Origin: Marmoricola sp.
GTDB lineage: Bacteria; Actinomycetota; Actinomycetes; Propionibacteriales; Nocardioidaceae
Direction: 5' to 3'
Assembly (NCBI GenBank): GCA_030151765.1
Contig: JASLCW010000322.1
Coordinates: 1-14,592 of the forward strand
DNA length: 14,592 bases
The notes below the pieces were generated by a model that searched no databases, was not told the DNA's origin, and was given only the letters and a program-made list of their open reading frames with translations. Position numbers and translations under genes: made by a program. Within the stretch, counting starts at the first letter, position 1. The number at the start of each line of letters is the position of its first letter. This document shows, in pieces, positions 5,778 to 13,105 of the stretch.

Positions 5778-7754
5778 ATGGGCGCCTTCATCTCCTACAG
5801 CGTCATCGGTCTGTTCACCGGTGCCGCCTATGCCATCGCGGCCAGCGGCCTCGTGCTCACCTACAACACCACCCGGGTGTTCAACGTGGCTCACGGTGCC
5901 TTCGGCATGGTCTTCGCCTTCCTCTACTGGGATTTCAGCCAGCGACAGGGGATCCCGACCTGGCTCTCGCTGGCGCTGGTCCTGCTCGTGGTCGCGCCGC
6001 TCGTCGGCATCGGACTGTCCCGCTTCGTCGTGCGTGGCCTCGGTTCGGCGCCCGTCGGCGTCTCGCTGGTCGTCACGGTCGGCCTGCTGGTGGGCCTGAT
6101 CGGCCTGGCCACGCAGATCTGGAAGCCCGCGGCGCGGACCCTGCCGCAGTTCTTCGACGGTCACCTGATCCATCTCGGCAGCGTGCTGGTCACCTGGCAC
6201 CAGGTGCTCACCATCGTGCTCTCCGGTGTGGTCGCCGGTGGCCTCTATCTGCTGCTCAACCAGACCCGCATCGGCACCGCGATGCGTGCCAGCGTGGACA
6301 ATCCCGAACTGCTCAGCCTGTACGGCGGGAAACCCCAGCTCGTCGCCGCGCTCTCCTGGGCGATCGGAATGTCACTCGCCGCCCTCGCCGGGATCCTGCT
6401 GACTCCGGTGATCGGCCTGCAGTACTACGACCTGACCCTGCTGGTGATCAGTGCCTACGCCGCCGCGATGCTCGGGCGGCTGCGCAGCCTTCCGATGACC
6501 TATGCGGGCGCGATGGCACTGGGCCTGCTCCAGTCGTGGGCGGTCGGCTATCTGCCCTCCGACGGCAGCCTGAGCGGCCTGCGTGCGGTGATGCCGACGC
6601 TCTTCCTGTTCGTGGTGATCGTGCTGGTGCCACAGGCGCCGCTGCGCATCGGCCAGGTGAAGGGCCTGCTGGCGGCACCGGTTCCGACGGGCCGTCGTAC
6701 GGCCTTGATCTCGGTCTCGCTCGCCTTCGTCGGCCTGATCTTCACGGCGGTGATCTCCGACAGCAATCTGCTGCTCCTCGGCACCGCGATCACCTACGCG
6801 ATCGTGATGCTCTCGCTCGTCCTGCTGACCGGGTACGGCGGCCACGTGTCGCTGGCGCAGTTCACCTTCGCGGGCGTCGGCGCCCTTGCCTATTGCAAGC
6901 TCGACCAGCCGAACATCCTCGGCCTCGTCCTGGCGAGTGCGATCGCTGCTTTGGTGGGCGCCCTGGTGGCGCTGCCGACACTGCGTCTCACCGGCCTCTA
7001 CCTCGCGCTCAGCACGCTGGCCTTCGCGCAGCTCATGGATCAGCTCGTCTTCTCGGCGGGCTGGGCCTTCCAGCCCGGTGGGACGCTGAACGCCAAGCGC
7101 GCCTCGATCCTCGGGATCAGCTTCGGCGACATGGCCTCGTGGGTCTTCCTGATGCTGGTCGGGCTTCTCGTCGTCGGCATGATCGTGCTGGCGCTGCGGC
7201 GGGGTCCGCTCGGACGGGTGCTGATCGCCAGCCGGGACAGCCAGGCTGCGTGCGGCACGCTCGGCTTGGACCTGCGCTGGTTCCGGGTCGGCCTCTTCGC
7301 CGCGTCCGCCGGTATCGCGGGCTTCGGCGGCGCCTTGTTCGCAGGGCTCCGCGGGACCGTCGGTGCGCAGGACTTCCAGTTCTTCCAGAGCCTGCTGCTC
7401 CTCCTCGCCGCGGTCGTCTTCGGTGTGACCTCGGTCACCGGGGCCTGGCTCGGCGGGCTCTTCCTGATGTACCTGCCGGTCGCGCAGTCCGACCACCCGG
7501 GCATCGCCGGCCTGCTCTTCGCGATCCTCGGCTTCGGTGCGGTGGCGCTCGGCCGCGACCCCAACGGCCTGGCCAACCGGATCTTCGCCTTCGCGCCCTG
7601 GATCGAGGAAAGGCTCTATCCCGAGCTGGCCAGACGCTTCCCGGGGATGCGGCTGCCGAGGTCCGGCGGCGCGGACGACGACATCGACGACTTCGACGAC
7701 GACCTGACGGACTTCTCGGCGGAGGAGGTGGCCGATGTCCCTGTTGCGCATTGA
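5778..7754 (+). CDS. Fused LivH-LivM ABC transporter permease
   Basis: A 658-residue polytopic membrane protein joining both permeases of a branched-chain-amino-acid-type importer. Residues 1 to about 295 are LivH-like: LTYNTTRVFNVAHGAFGM at 27-44 is the family signature, and the loop TRIGTAMRASVDNPELLSLYG (163-183) is its ATPase-coupling region. From about 307 the LivM half begins, with LLTGYGGHVSLAQFTFAGVGAL at 349-370 and its own coupling loop RRGPLGRVLIASRDSQAACGTLGLD. Each half has about eight to ten hydrophobic segments. The C-terminus has a cytoplasmic acidic tail with Asp runs at 633-645. The start at 5778 is 12 bases after the binding-protein stop with a weak AGGTG at 5764-5768. The end overlaps livG by 20 bases. 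Fused LivHM permeases are known in actinobacteria; the acidic tail is less usual. Confidence 0.93.
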   Translation: MGAFISYSVIGLFTGAAYAIAASGLVLTYNTTRVFNVAHGAFGMVFAFLYWDFSQRQGIPTWLSLALVLLVVAPLVGIGLSRFVVRGLGSAPVGVSLVVTVGLLVGLIGLATQIWKPAARTLPQFFDGHLIHLGSVLVTWHQVLTIVLSGVVAGGLYLLLNQTRIGTAMRASVDNPELLSLYGGKPQLVAALSWAIGMSLAALAGILLTPVIGLQYYDLTLLVISAYAAAMLGRLRSLPMTYAGAMALGLLQSWAVGYLPSDGSLSGLRAVMPTLFLFVVIVLVPQAPLRIGQVKGLLAAPVPTGRRTALISVSLAFVGLIFTAVISDSNLLLLGTAITYAIVMLSLVLLTGYGGHVSLAQFTFAGVGALAYCKLDQPNILGLVLASAIAALVGALVALPTLRLTGLYLALSTLAFAQLMDQLVFSAGWAFQPGGTLNAKRASILGISFGDMASWVFLMLVGLLVVGMIVLALRRGPLGRVLIASRDSQAACGTLGLDLRWFRVGLFAASAGIAGFGGALFAGLRGTVGAQDFQFFQSLLLLLAAVVFGVTSVTGAWLGGLFLMYLPVAQSDHPGIAGLLFAILGFGAVALGRDPNGLANRIFAFAPWIEERLYPELARRFPGMRLPRSGGADDDIDDFDDDLTDFSAEEVADVPVAH

Positions 7755-8469
7755 CGATGTCAGCGTTCACTTCGGTGGCGTGACCGCGATCGACCAGGCC
7801 GGCTTCGAGGTCGAGGCGGGCACGATCACCGGACTGATCGGGCCCAACGGTGCCGGCAAGACCACGTGTTTCAACGTGATCACGGGTCTGCAGAAGCCTT
7901 CCTCGGGACGCGTCCACTTCGACGGTCACGATGTCACCGGCCTGCCGGTGAACCGGCGGGCGCGGCGGGGGATCGGCCGTACCTTCCAGCGCCTGGAGGC
8001 CTTCGGCTCGCTGACGGTGCACGAGAACGTCCGTGCCGCGCTCGACATCCACCACGGTGCCCGCGGCTGGCGGCGCTCGACGGCTGCCGGTGCCGACGCC
8101 CTGCTCGAGCGCGTCGGCATCGAGAGGTACGCCGACGATCGCGCCGATTCCATCCCCACCGGTACGGCGCGACTCCTGGAAGTCGCGCGAGCACTGGCCT
8201 GTGCGCCCCGTCTGCTGCTCCTCGACGAGCCCTCCTCGGGCCTGGACGAGTCCGAGACCGCGGACTTCGGCGACCTGCTCCGCGACCTGGTCGACGAGGG
8301 TTGCTCGGTGCTCATGGTCGAGCACGACATGGACCTGGTGATGTCGGTCTGCTCGACACTGCACGTGCTCGACTTCGGGCGGGTCATCGCCTCGGGCGAT
8401 CCGGCCACGATCCGCACGGATCCCGTGGTGCAGCAGGCCTACCTGGGCTATGTGGAGGAGGCCGTCTGA
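7735..8469 (+). CDS. livG: ABC transporter ATP-binding protein, LivG type
   Basis: A 244-residue cytoplasmic ATPase for the fused permease. The Walker A motif GPNGAGKTT is at 36-44, the Q-loop Gln at 85 (GRTFQ), Walker B LLLLDEP at 160-166, the D-loop SSGLDE at 167-172 and the H-loop His 197 in VEHDMD. The signature motif reads SIPTGTARLLE (139-149): the Gly is kept, but the usual Gln is Thr. As far as I recall this is a tolerated variant among actinobacterial LivG proteins. The C-terminal DFGRVIASGDP...VVQQAYLG is typical of LivG. The start at ATG 7735 lies inside the permease gene, so translation is coupled. The symbol reflects family, not a proven amino-acid substrate. Confidence 0.93.
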   Translation: MSLLRIDDVSVHFGGVTAIDQAGFEVEAGTITGLIGPNGAGKTTCFNVITGLQKPSSGRVHFDGHDVTGLPVNRRARRGIGRTFQRLEAFGSLTVHENVRAALDIHHGARGWRRSTAAGADALLERVGIERYADDRADSIPTGTARLLEVARALACAPRLLLLDEPSSGLDESETADFGDLLRDLVDEGCSVLMVEHDMDLVMSVCSTLHVLDFGRVIASGDPATIRTDPVVQQAYLGYVEEAV

Positions 8470-9179
8470 TGCCGGTTCCTATTCTCGAAGCGGTGGGGGT
8501 GAAGGCGGCGTACGGGCGCATCGAGGTGCTCCGGGGCGTCGACCTGCGCATCCCGCGCGGCGCCGTCGTCGCGCTGCTGGGTCCCAACGGCGCCGGCAAG
8601 TCGACCTTCCTCAAGGTGATCAGCGGCCAGATGCCGCACACCGAGGGCGACATCCACATGGCCGGCGTGAGTGTTCGCGATGCCCGTCCGGAGGAGCTCG
8701 CCCGCGTCGGCCTGACCACGATCCCCGAGGGGCGCAGTGTCTTCCCGAACCTGACCGTCGAGGAGAACCTCCGGCTGATGTCGTACGCCGGTGTCTCCGA
8801 GGCGCAGGTGCTGGACACGGCGTACTCCTACTTCCCGCGGCTGCACGAACGCCGCTACCAGCTCGCCGGGACGATGTCCGGTGGCGAGCAGCAGATGCTC
8901 GCGCTGGCGCGGGCGCTGACCTCGGATCCGGCCCTGCTGCTCCTCGACGAACTGTCGATGGGCCTGGCGCCGCTGATCGTCGAGGAGCTCTACGACACGG
9001 TTGCCGAGATCGCCCGCTCGGGCGTCTCGATCCTCGTGGTCGAGCAGTTCGCGCGCACTGCGTTGCGGATCTCCGACTACGCGGCGGTGATGACGGGAGG
9101 GCGGATCGTGGCGAGCGGAGAGCCCGACGAGATCCAGAAGATGATGGCCGACGTGATGCTGGGAGGTGTCGCCTCATGA
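8469..9179 (+). CDS. livF: ABC transporter ATP-binding protein, LivF type
   Basis: A 236-residue cytoplasmic ATPase, partner of the LivG-type subunit. Walker A GPNGAGKST is at 38-46, the signature MSGGEQQ at 136-142, Walker B LLLLDE at 156-161 followed by LSMGLAP (Leu where most ABC proteins have Pro), and VEQ at 181-183, where the H-loop is Gln as is usual in LivF. The short length and the phrase IPEGRSVFPNLTVEENL (85-101) are also LivF hallmarks. The ATG at 8469 overlaps the livG stop (TGATG), and the stop overlaps the next gene (ATGA at 9176-9179). A longer in-frame version starting at 7866 is a shadow of livG. Confidence 0.94.
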   Translation: MPVPILEAVGVKAAYGRIEVLRGVDLRIPRGAVVALLGPNGAGKSTFLKVISGQMPHTEGDIHMAGVSVRDARPEELARVGLTTIPEGRSVFPNLTVEENLRLMSYAGVSEAQVLDTAYSYFPRLHERRYQLAGTMSGGEQQMLALARALTSDPALLLLDELSMGLAPLIVEELYDTVAEIARSGVSILVVEQFARTALRISDYAAVMTGGRIVASGEPDEIQKMMADVMLGGVAS

Positions 9180-10735
9180 GCAGGCTTCCGATCCTCGGAG
9201 CAGTGCTGGCGGTGGGTGTGTTGACCACGGTGCCGGTCGCTTTGCCGGCACAGGCGGACGATGCACCGCCCTCGTACGGGGGCTTCTCGGCCGATGCCTC
9301 GGCGACGCCGCTGCGCATCGAGGTGCACGAGCCGGCGATCCCGATCCCGGCGGACCCACAGGTGGAGCTCGACTTCTCCTACACACATGTGGCGGGTACG
9401 TCAGGCCCCTCGTCGACCGCGCGTGCGTCGGCGATGTGGCCCGGAGGGCCGGTGGGCGAAGGCCTCAAGACCTTCGTCGAGCAGTTGGGCCTGCCCTCGC
9501 AACTCGGTGAGGCCGGGTATCCGGCGCAGGTCAACGCGCAGTCACCCGGTACGCCGTCCTCGCAGACGCAGGAGTTCCTGCCCGGGATGATCGGGCGCGT
9601 TGCGGTCAACGACAAGGGAGCCGTTGCGCGCGCCGGCTATTCGACGGCCGGTCAGGTCGCCGGGGACGACTCGTCGAGCAGCAGCACCTCGAACCTGCTC
9701 GACCAGTTGCAGAAGGGCAATCTCGCGGCTCTCGGCGGCCTGCTCGGCGGTTCGACCAATGCCGACCCGACGGCGGCGGCGAATCCCCTTGGCGCGTTGA
9801 GCCTCCTGATCAGTGTCGGCGGCATGAGCGCCTCTAGTCGTACGTCGTACGCGAGTGACTCGGTGACCTCGACCGGGACCAGTCAGATCGGCGAGGTCGA
9901 CCTGCTCGGAGGACTGGTCAAGCTCGAGGGCATCACCGTGAGCTCGACGTCGACCAGCAAGCTGACCGGTGGCTCGACGACCCCGAAGGCGACGTACGGC
10001 GGCCTGACGATCGCGGGCACGCCCTTCAAGTTCACCAGCGACGGCATCGAGGCCGCCGGCAGTGTCACCGCGATCCCCGGCCTGCCCGATGCGCCGGTGA
10101 AGGCATTGGAGAGCCTGGGCATCTCGATCTCGCTGCCCAAGCCGGCGAAGCAGACCTCCGGGCCACAGGCCTCGTCGTCCGCGAACGGACCGACGGTCAC
10201 GATCGACACCGCGCCGGTGCTGAAGCTGCTCTCCCTCGACAAGCTGCCGTTGGGCGATCTGATCAACCAGTTCCCCGACTCGGCCGGTCAGGTGAAGAGT
10301 CTGTTGCTGGCCGCGCTCGACGCGCACCCGAAGCTCGTGGTCAAGCTGGGCGAGGTGACGAGCAGTGCACAGGTCGTGCCCAATGTGGACATGGGCGGCA
10401 ACCCGGGCTCGACCACGCAGGTGCCGCCGCCGACGACGCCGACCACGCCCACGACGGGTGGCACGGGTGGCGGTGGTTCCGGCGGGACAGGTGACCTCGG
10501 TGCACCCACTGCGGCCGGTCCGGTGCCGAGCGTCTCGACGCCGATCAAGACGACCTCCTCGGCACCCGGGCTGCCCGGCGTCGGCGGCCTGCCCGGTGCG
10601 CTCGCGCTGGCCGGATTCGCGCTGGCCGGTGGTGTCGGCTGGTGGCTGCGGCGCGGAATGGCCGGTGTCTTCGGCGGCGCGGGAGCGTGCGCGCACGGAC
10701 TGCAATCGGGACTTCCCGACCTACGGAAGGTGTGA
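9176..10735 (+). CDS. Secreted, C-terminally anchored protein of unknown function
   Basis: I do not recognise a named family. The 519 residues begin with a Sec signal (1-27, ending LPAQA before DDAPP). The body (about 30-410) is rich in Gly, Ser, Thr and short beta-like segments. It includes PLRIEVHEPAIPIPADPQVELDFSYT (about 45-70), a Ser run at 155-161, and the stretch LLGGLVKLEGITV...YGGLTIAGTPFKFTSDGIEA (243-293), which resembles the repetitive beta-strand design of actinobacterial surface proteins. A Pro/Thr/Gly linker follows (about 411-475). A hydrophobic segment at about 480-500 (GALALAGFALAGGVGWW) and Arg-Arg would anchor it in the membrane with a short cytoplasmic tail. No LPxTG sorting motif is seen. 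It overlaps the livF stop and so is co-translated with the importer. It may be a cell-surface partner that captures or presents the substrate, which is inference only. Confidence 0.85.
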   Translation: MSRLPILGAVLAVGVLTTVPVALPAQADDAPPSYGGFSADASATPLRIEVHEPAIPIPADPQVELDFSYTHVAGTSGPSSTARASAMWPGGPVGEGLKTFVEQLGLPSQLGEAGYPAQVNAQSPGTPSSQTQEFLPGMIGRVAVNDKGAVARAGYSTAGQVAGDDSSSSSTSNLLDQLQKGNLAALGGLLGGSTNADPTAAANPLGALSLLISVGGMSASSRTSYASDSVTSTGTSQIGEVDLLGGLVKLEGITVSSTSTSKLTGGSTTPKATYGGLTIAGTPFKFTSDGIEAAGSVTAIPGLPDAPVKALESLGISISLPKPAKQTSGPQASSSANGPTVTIDTAPVLKLLSLDKLPLGDLINQFPDSAGQVKSLLLAALDAHPKLVVKLGEVTSSAQVVPNVDMGGNPGSTTQVPPPTTPTTPTTGGTGGGGSGGTGDLGAPTAAGPVPSVSTPIKTTSSAPGLPGVGGLPGALALAGFALAGGVGWWLRRGMAGVFGGAGACAHGLQSGLPDLRKV

Positions 10736-10740
10736 ATGAC

Positions 10741-11406
10741 ATGACGAGTGCTCCCACGAGTGCCACGAGTGCGGGCTCCCTGCCGCGGGCGGGCAGCCGG
10801 GCCGGCATCGCCCCGCTGGTCGGCGACAACGCGCAATTGCTGCACCTGCTGCTCTTCGCTGCGGGCGCCGTACTGCTGCCGGGCGGTCTGATCGTGATCG
10901 GTCTCGGTTGGTACGGCGTCGCGCACACGCCGTACCAGTACCAGCAGATGACCTATCTCATCTCCGGTGGCGTGCTCGGCCTCGGCCTGACCTTCGTCGG
11001 CGGCTTCCTCTACTTCGGTGCCTGGCTGGCCCGGGTGGCGGCCGACCAGAAGGCGGCCTCGAAGCAGCTCTCCGACACGCTGCTGGTCCTGGCCGACGCG
11101 GTGGCGCATGCCGCTCCGGCCCAGCCGGTCGCGGTTCAGCCGGTCCAGTCGGCTCCGCCGGCGCAGCCCGTTCAGCCCTGGGCGGCCCAGGGGACCGGCC
11201 AGGCTGCGACGCAGGTGCTGCCCGCGGTGCCCCCGCCGCCGCCCGCCGCCGAACGCAATCCGGGCTCGATCCTGGTCACCGCCGGTGACGGTACGACGCT
11301 GCACCGTGCCGACTGCGAGCTCCTCGTCGGTCGTGACGACCTCAACCCGGTCGGTCCCGACAATGGCGCGCTCACCGCTTGTCGTCTTTGTCATCCCCGC
11401 GGTTAG
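10741..11406 (+). CDS. Two-helix membrane protein with Ada-like HxxxC...CxxC tail
   Basis: A 221-residue protein of unknown function. Two strong hydrophobic segments (about 33-59 and 71-97) flank a short loop, HTPYQYQQM. A basic amphipathic stretch (98-120) is followed by a Pro/Gln/Ala-rich linker (124-175). The last 45 residues carry LHRADCELLVGRDDL...GALTACRLCHP, with His 188, Cys 192, Cys 214, Cys 217 and His 218. That spacing recalls the zinc-binding end of Ada-type domains (H-R-x-x-C ... C-x-x-C-x-P), so a metal- or redox-sensing tail is plausible. The start at 10741 has GGAAGG at 10725-10730 and leaves 5 bases after the previous stop. As part of the importer operon it may sense or tether something at the inner face of the membrane. 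Topology with both ends inside is an inference. Confidence 0.85.
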   Translation: MTSAPTSATSAGSLPRAGSRAGIAPLVGDNAQLLHLLLFAAGAVLLPGGLIVIGLGWYGVAHTPYQYQQMTYLISGGVLGLGLTFVGGFLYFGAWLARVAADQKAASKQLSDTLLVLADAVAHAAPAQPVAVQPVQSAPPAQPVQPWAAQGTGQAATQVLPAVPPPPPAAERNPGSILVTAGDGTTLHRADCELLVGRDDLNPVGPDNGALTACRLCHPRG

Positions 11407-11430
11407 TTGCCGTCTTCGAGGTGCGGATCG

Positions 11431-11781
11431 ATGGAAGACGGAGCCTGGCGCTGGTTCGACGTACGTGGTGAGTTCACCCGCTCCGGACCGGTCTCGATGC
11501 TGCTCGCGTGGGGCAAGCGGAACCACCGGCAGTCGTGTGCGGTCTTCCTCTGCCGCCGCGACAATGCCGAGACCGTGCTGCGCTATGACTTCACCAACCT
11601 GAGTGAGGCCACTCAGCACCTGACCCGCCTGCGCGCCCGCCTTGCCGAGCTGCGGGCCGAGGACTTCTGCCGTGAGGTCGGCATCGCCCCCGAGTGGGTG
11701 ATCGGGCCCGGTACCGCCGAGCGCCTCGCCCCCGAGGCCTCCTGGACCTCCGTCGACCGGATCCCGCCGACGCCGTGGTGA
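11431..11781 (+). CDS. Conserved-looking hypothetical protein, 116 residues
   Basis: I do not recognise this gene. The ATG at 11431 has GAGGTG at 11418-11423 (spacing 7); a TTG at 11407 is in frame but has no good ribosome site. The protein is soluble and compact: an N-terminal strand-rich part (AWRWFDVRGEF..., SMLLAWGKRNHRQSCAVFLCRRDN), then a helix (LSEATQHLTRLRARLAELRAEDFCREVG) and a loose C-terminus rich in Trp and Pro. There is no signal peptide or membrane segment. Codon choice is GC-ending like its neighbours, so the frame looks real. It lies 24 bases after the membrane protein, and the next gene has its own operator, so it is probably the last gene of the importer operon. Confidence 0.72.
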   Translation: MEDGAWRWFDVRGEFTRSGPVSMLLAWGKRNHRQSCAVFLCRRDNAETVLRYDFTNLSEATQHLTRLRARLAELRAEDFCREVGIAPEWVIGPGTAERLAPEASWTSVDRIPPTPW

Positions 11782-11800
11782 AGAGCTGACTGCGCCTAGA

Positions 11801-11824
11801 ACTACTGGACACCTGTCCAGTAGT
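11801..11824. promoter_or_regulatory. 24-bp palindromic operator (TetR-like)
   Basis: Two perfect 11-base arms, ACTACTGGACA (11801-11811) and TGTCCAGTAGT (11814-11824), are separated by CC. A further half-like CTGTCC follows at 11825-11830. It lies in the 81-base gap between the 116-residue gene and the F420-type oxidoreductase. TAGTCT (11821-11826), a plausible -10, overlaps the right arm; no clear -35 was found. Size, symmetry and a 2-base centre fit a TetR-family repressor dimer. The regulator is not in the window. A hairpin in RNA is possible but no T-run follows, so it is unlikely to be a terminator. Confidence 0.65.
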
Positions 11825-11862
11825 CTGTCCATCGTTCTCTCCCTCCACCATGAGGCGGTCTG

Positions 11863-12711
11863 ATGCGTCACGGAATCGTGCTGTTCACCTCCGATCGCGG
11901 GATCGCGCCCGCGGCTGCGGCGAAGGCCGCGGAGGAGCGTGGCTTCGACACCTTCTACGTCCCCGAGCACACCCACATCCCGGTACGCCGCGACGCGCTG
12001 CACCCGACCGGTGGCGAGGAACTGCCCGACGACCGCTACACGCGCACGCTCGACCCGTGGGTGTCGCTGGCGACGGCGGCGGCCGTGACCGAGCGGATCA
12101 GGCTCTCGACCGCGGTGGCGCTTCCTGTCGAGTCCGACCCGATCACGCTGGCGAAGAGCATTGCGACCCTCGACCACCTCTCCGGTGGCCGGGTCACCAT
12201 CGGTGCCGGCTTCGGGTGGAACACCGACGAGCTCGAGGACCACCACGTTCCGGCGGGGAAGCGTCGTACCGTCCTGCGCGAGTACGTCGAGGCGATGCGG
12301 GCGCTCTGGACGCAGGAGGAGGCGTCGTACGACGGCGAGTTCGTGAAGTTCGGACCCTCGTGGGCCTGGCCCAAGCCGGCGCAGGCGCACGTCCCCGTCA
12401 TCATCGGCGCCGGCGGGGGACCCAAGACCTTCGCCTGGATCGCCGCCAACGCGGACGGCTGGATGACCACGCCGATCGAGTCCGGGATCGGCGAGAAGGT
12501 GACCGCGCTGCGTCAGGCCTGGGCCGATGCCGGCCGGGAGGGCAGGCCCGCGGTGCACGTGCTCGTCGCCAAGAAGCCGACCCCGGAGGACTTCGCGGAG
12601 TGGGCGGCCGCCGAGATCGACGAACTCATCTGGGGCGTTCCCGACGCCGCCGAGGAGGTCGTCGTCGCCTCGATGGACAAGCTGGCCGCGCGCCTCGGGA
12701 TCGGCGCATGA
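11863..12711 (+). CDS. LLM-class F420-dependent oxidoreductase
   Basis: A 282-residue luciferase-like TIM-barrel enzyme. The pattern MRHGIVLFTSDRGIAPAAAAKAAEERGFDTFYVPEHTHIP at the N-terminus, SLATAAAVTERIRLSTAVALP, the nearby LDHLSGGRVTIGAGFGWNTDE and the later PVIIGAGGGPKTFAWIAANADGW are typical of the probable F420-dependent Rv2161c-like subfamily. The start at 11863 follows GAGG (11852-11855, spacing 7). It would carry out a hydride transfer from reduced F420, or FMNH2, to an unsaturated or carbonyl substrate. The F420-biosynthesis gene at the right end of the window supports F420. The stop overlaps the next start (ATGA at 12708-12711). The palindrome upstream suggests inducible control. 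The cofactor is inferred, not proven. Confidence 0.92.
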   Translation: MRHGIVLFTSDRGIAPAAAAKAAEERGFDTFYVPEHTHIPVRRDALHPTGGEELPDDRYTRTLDPWVSLATAAAVTERIRLSTAVALPVESDPITLAKSIATLDHLSGGRVTIGAGFGWNTDELEDHHVPAGKRRTVLREYVEAMRALWTQEEASYDGEFVKFGPSWAWPKPAQAHVPVIIGAGGGPKTFAWIAANADGWMTTPIESGIGEKVTALRQAWADAGREGRPAVHVLVAKKPTPEDFAEWAAAEIDELIWGVPDAAEEVVVASMDKLAARLGIGA

Positions 12712-13067
12712 CCGATCGCGAGCAGAACCTGCGGCGCATGGGCGAGGTCTACGGCTTCGACTTCCAGGACGGCCCCGGTGCCTTCTTCGGCTACACCGCC
12801 GACCATCTCTTCGGCGAGATCTGGAACCGCCCCGGCCTGACCGACCGCGACCGCCGGCTGCTGCTGATCGGCATGCTCGCCGTCTCCGGCCCCGACGTCC
12901 TCGAGATCCAGGTCCCCGCCGCCCTCGGCAACGGCGAACTCGACGCCGAGGCGCTGCGCGAGATCGTCGTCTTCCTCGCCCACTACGCCGGCTGGCCCGT
13001 CGCAGCCCGGCTCAACAATGTCGTCGAGGACGCGATCCGCAAGGCGGGTGGCCCGCCGCTCACGTGA
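12708..13067 (+). CDS. Carboxymuconolactone decarboxylase-family protein
   Basis: A 119-residue all-helical protein of the CMD family. The core runs LTDRDRRLLLIGMLAVSG (44-61), EIQVPAALGNGELDAEALREIVVFLAHYAGWPVAARLNNVVEDA (66-109). The HYAGWP box at 92-97 is the usual CMD helix turn. The ExxCxxH thiol pair of the AhpD branch is absent, so it is more like the gamma-carboxymuconolactone decarboxylase side than a peroxidase-type reductase. It overlaps the oxidoreductase by four bases, so the two are co-translated. From memory it could match Rv0771, which lies next to Rv0768-Rv0770; here the transporter and other genes separate it from the equivalents of those. The substrate is unknown. Confidence 0.9.
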   Translation: MTDREQNLRRMGEVYGFDFQDGPGAFFGYTADHLFGEIWNRPGLTDRDRRLLLIGMLAVSGPDVLEIQVPAALGNGELDAEALREIVVFLAHYAGWPVAARLNNVVEDAIRKAGGPPLT

Positions 13068-13085
13068 GCGAACAGGTCAATGCCG

Positions 13086-13105
13086 GTCTCTCGACGCCGA
13101 GAGAC
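13086..13105. promoter_or_regulatory. Inverted repeat with adjacent -10-like TAGGCT
   Basis: A perfect 8-base inverted repeat, GTCTCTCG (13086-13093) and CGAGAGAC (13098-13105), has a 4-base centre. It is followed directly by TAGGCT (13106-13111), a good actinobacterial -10 form, 30 bases before the P450 start. An operator directly upstream of the P450 promoter fits best. A hairpin ending the previous transcript is possible, but no T-run follows. No clear -35 was found. Confidence 0.4.

Noticed and set aside
4590..6200. 536-codon open frame on the minus strand
   Set aside because: It is antisense to the binding protein and permease, whose reading frames show clear family motifs. The translation is low-complexity Asp/Gly/Val/Arg.
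10288..12558. 756-codon open frame on the minus strand
   Set aside because: It runs antisense across the end of the secreted-protein gene, the two small genes and the F420-type oxidoreductase, and has an Arg/Gly/Asp-rich composition with no recognisable domain. It is a high-GC shadow frame.
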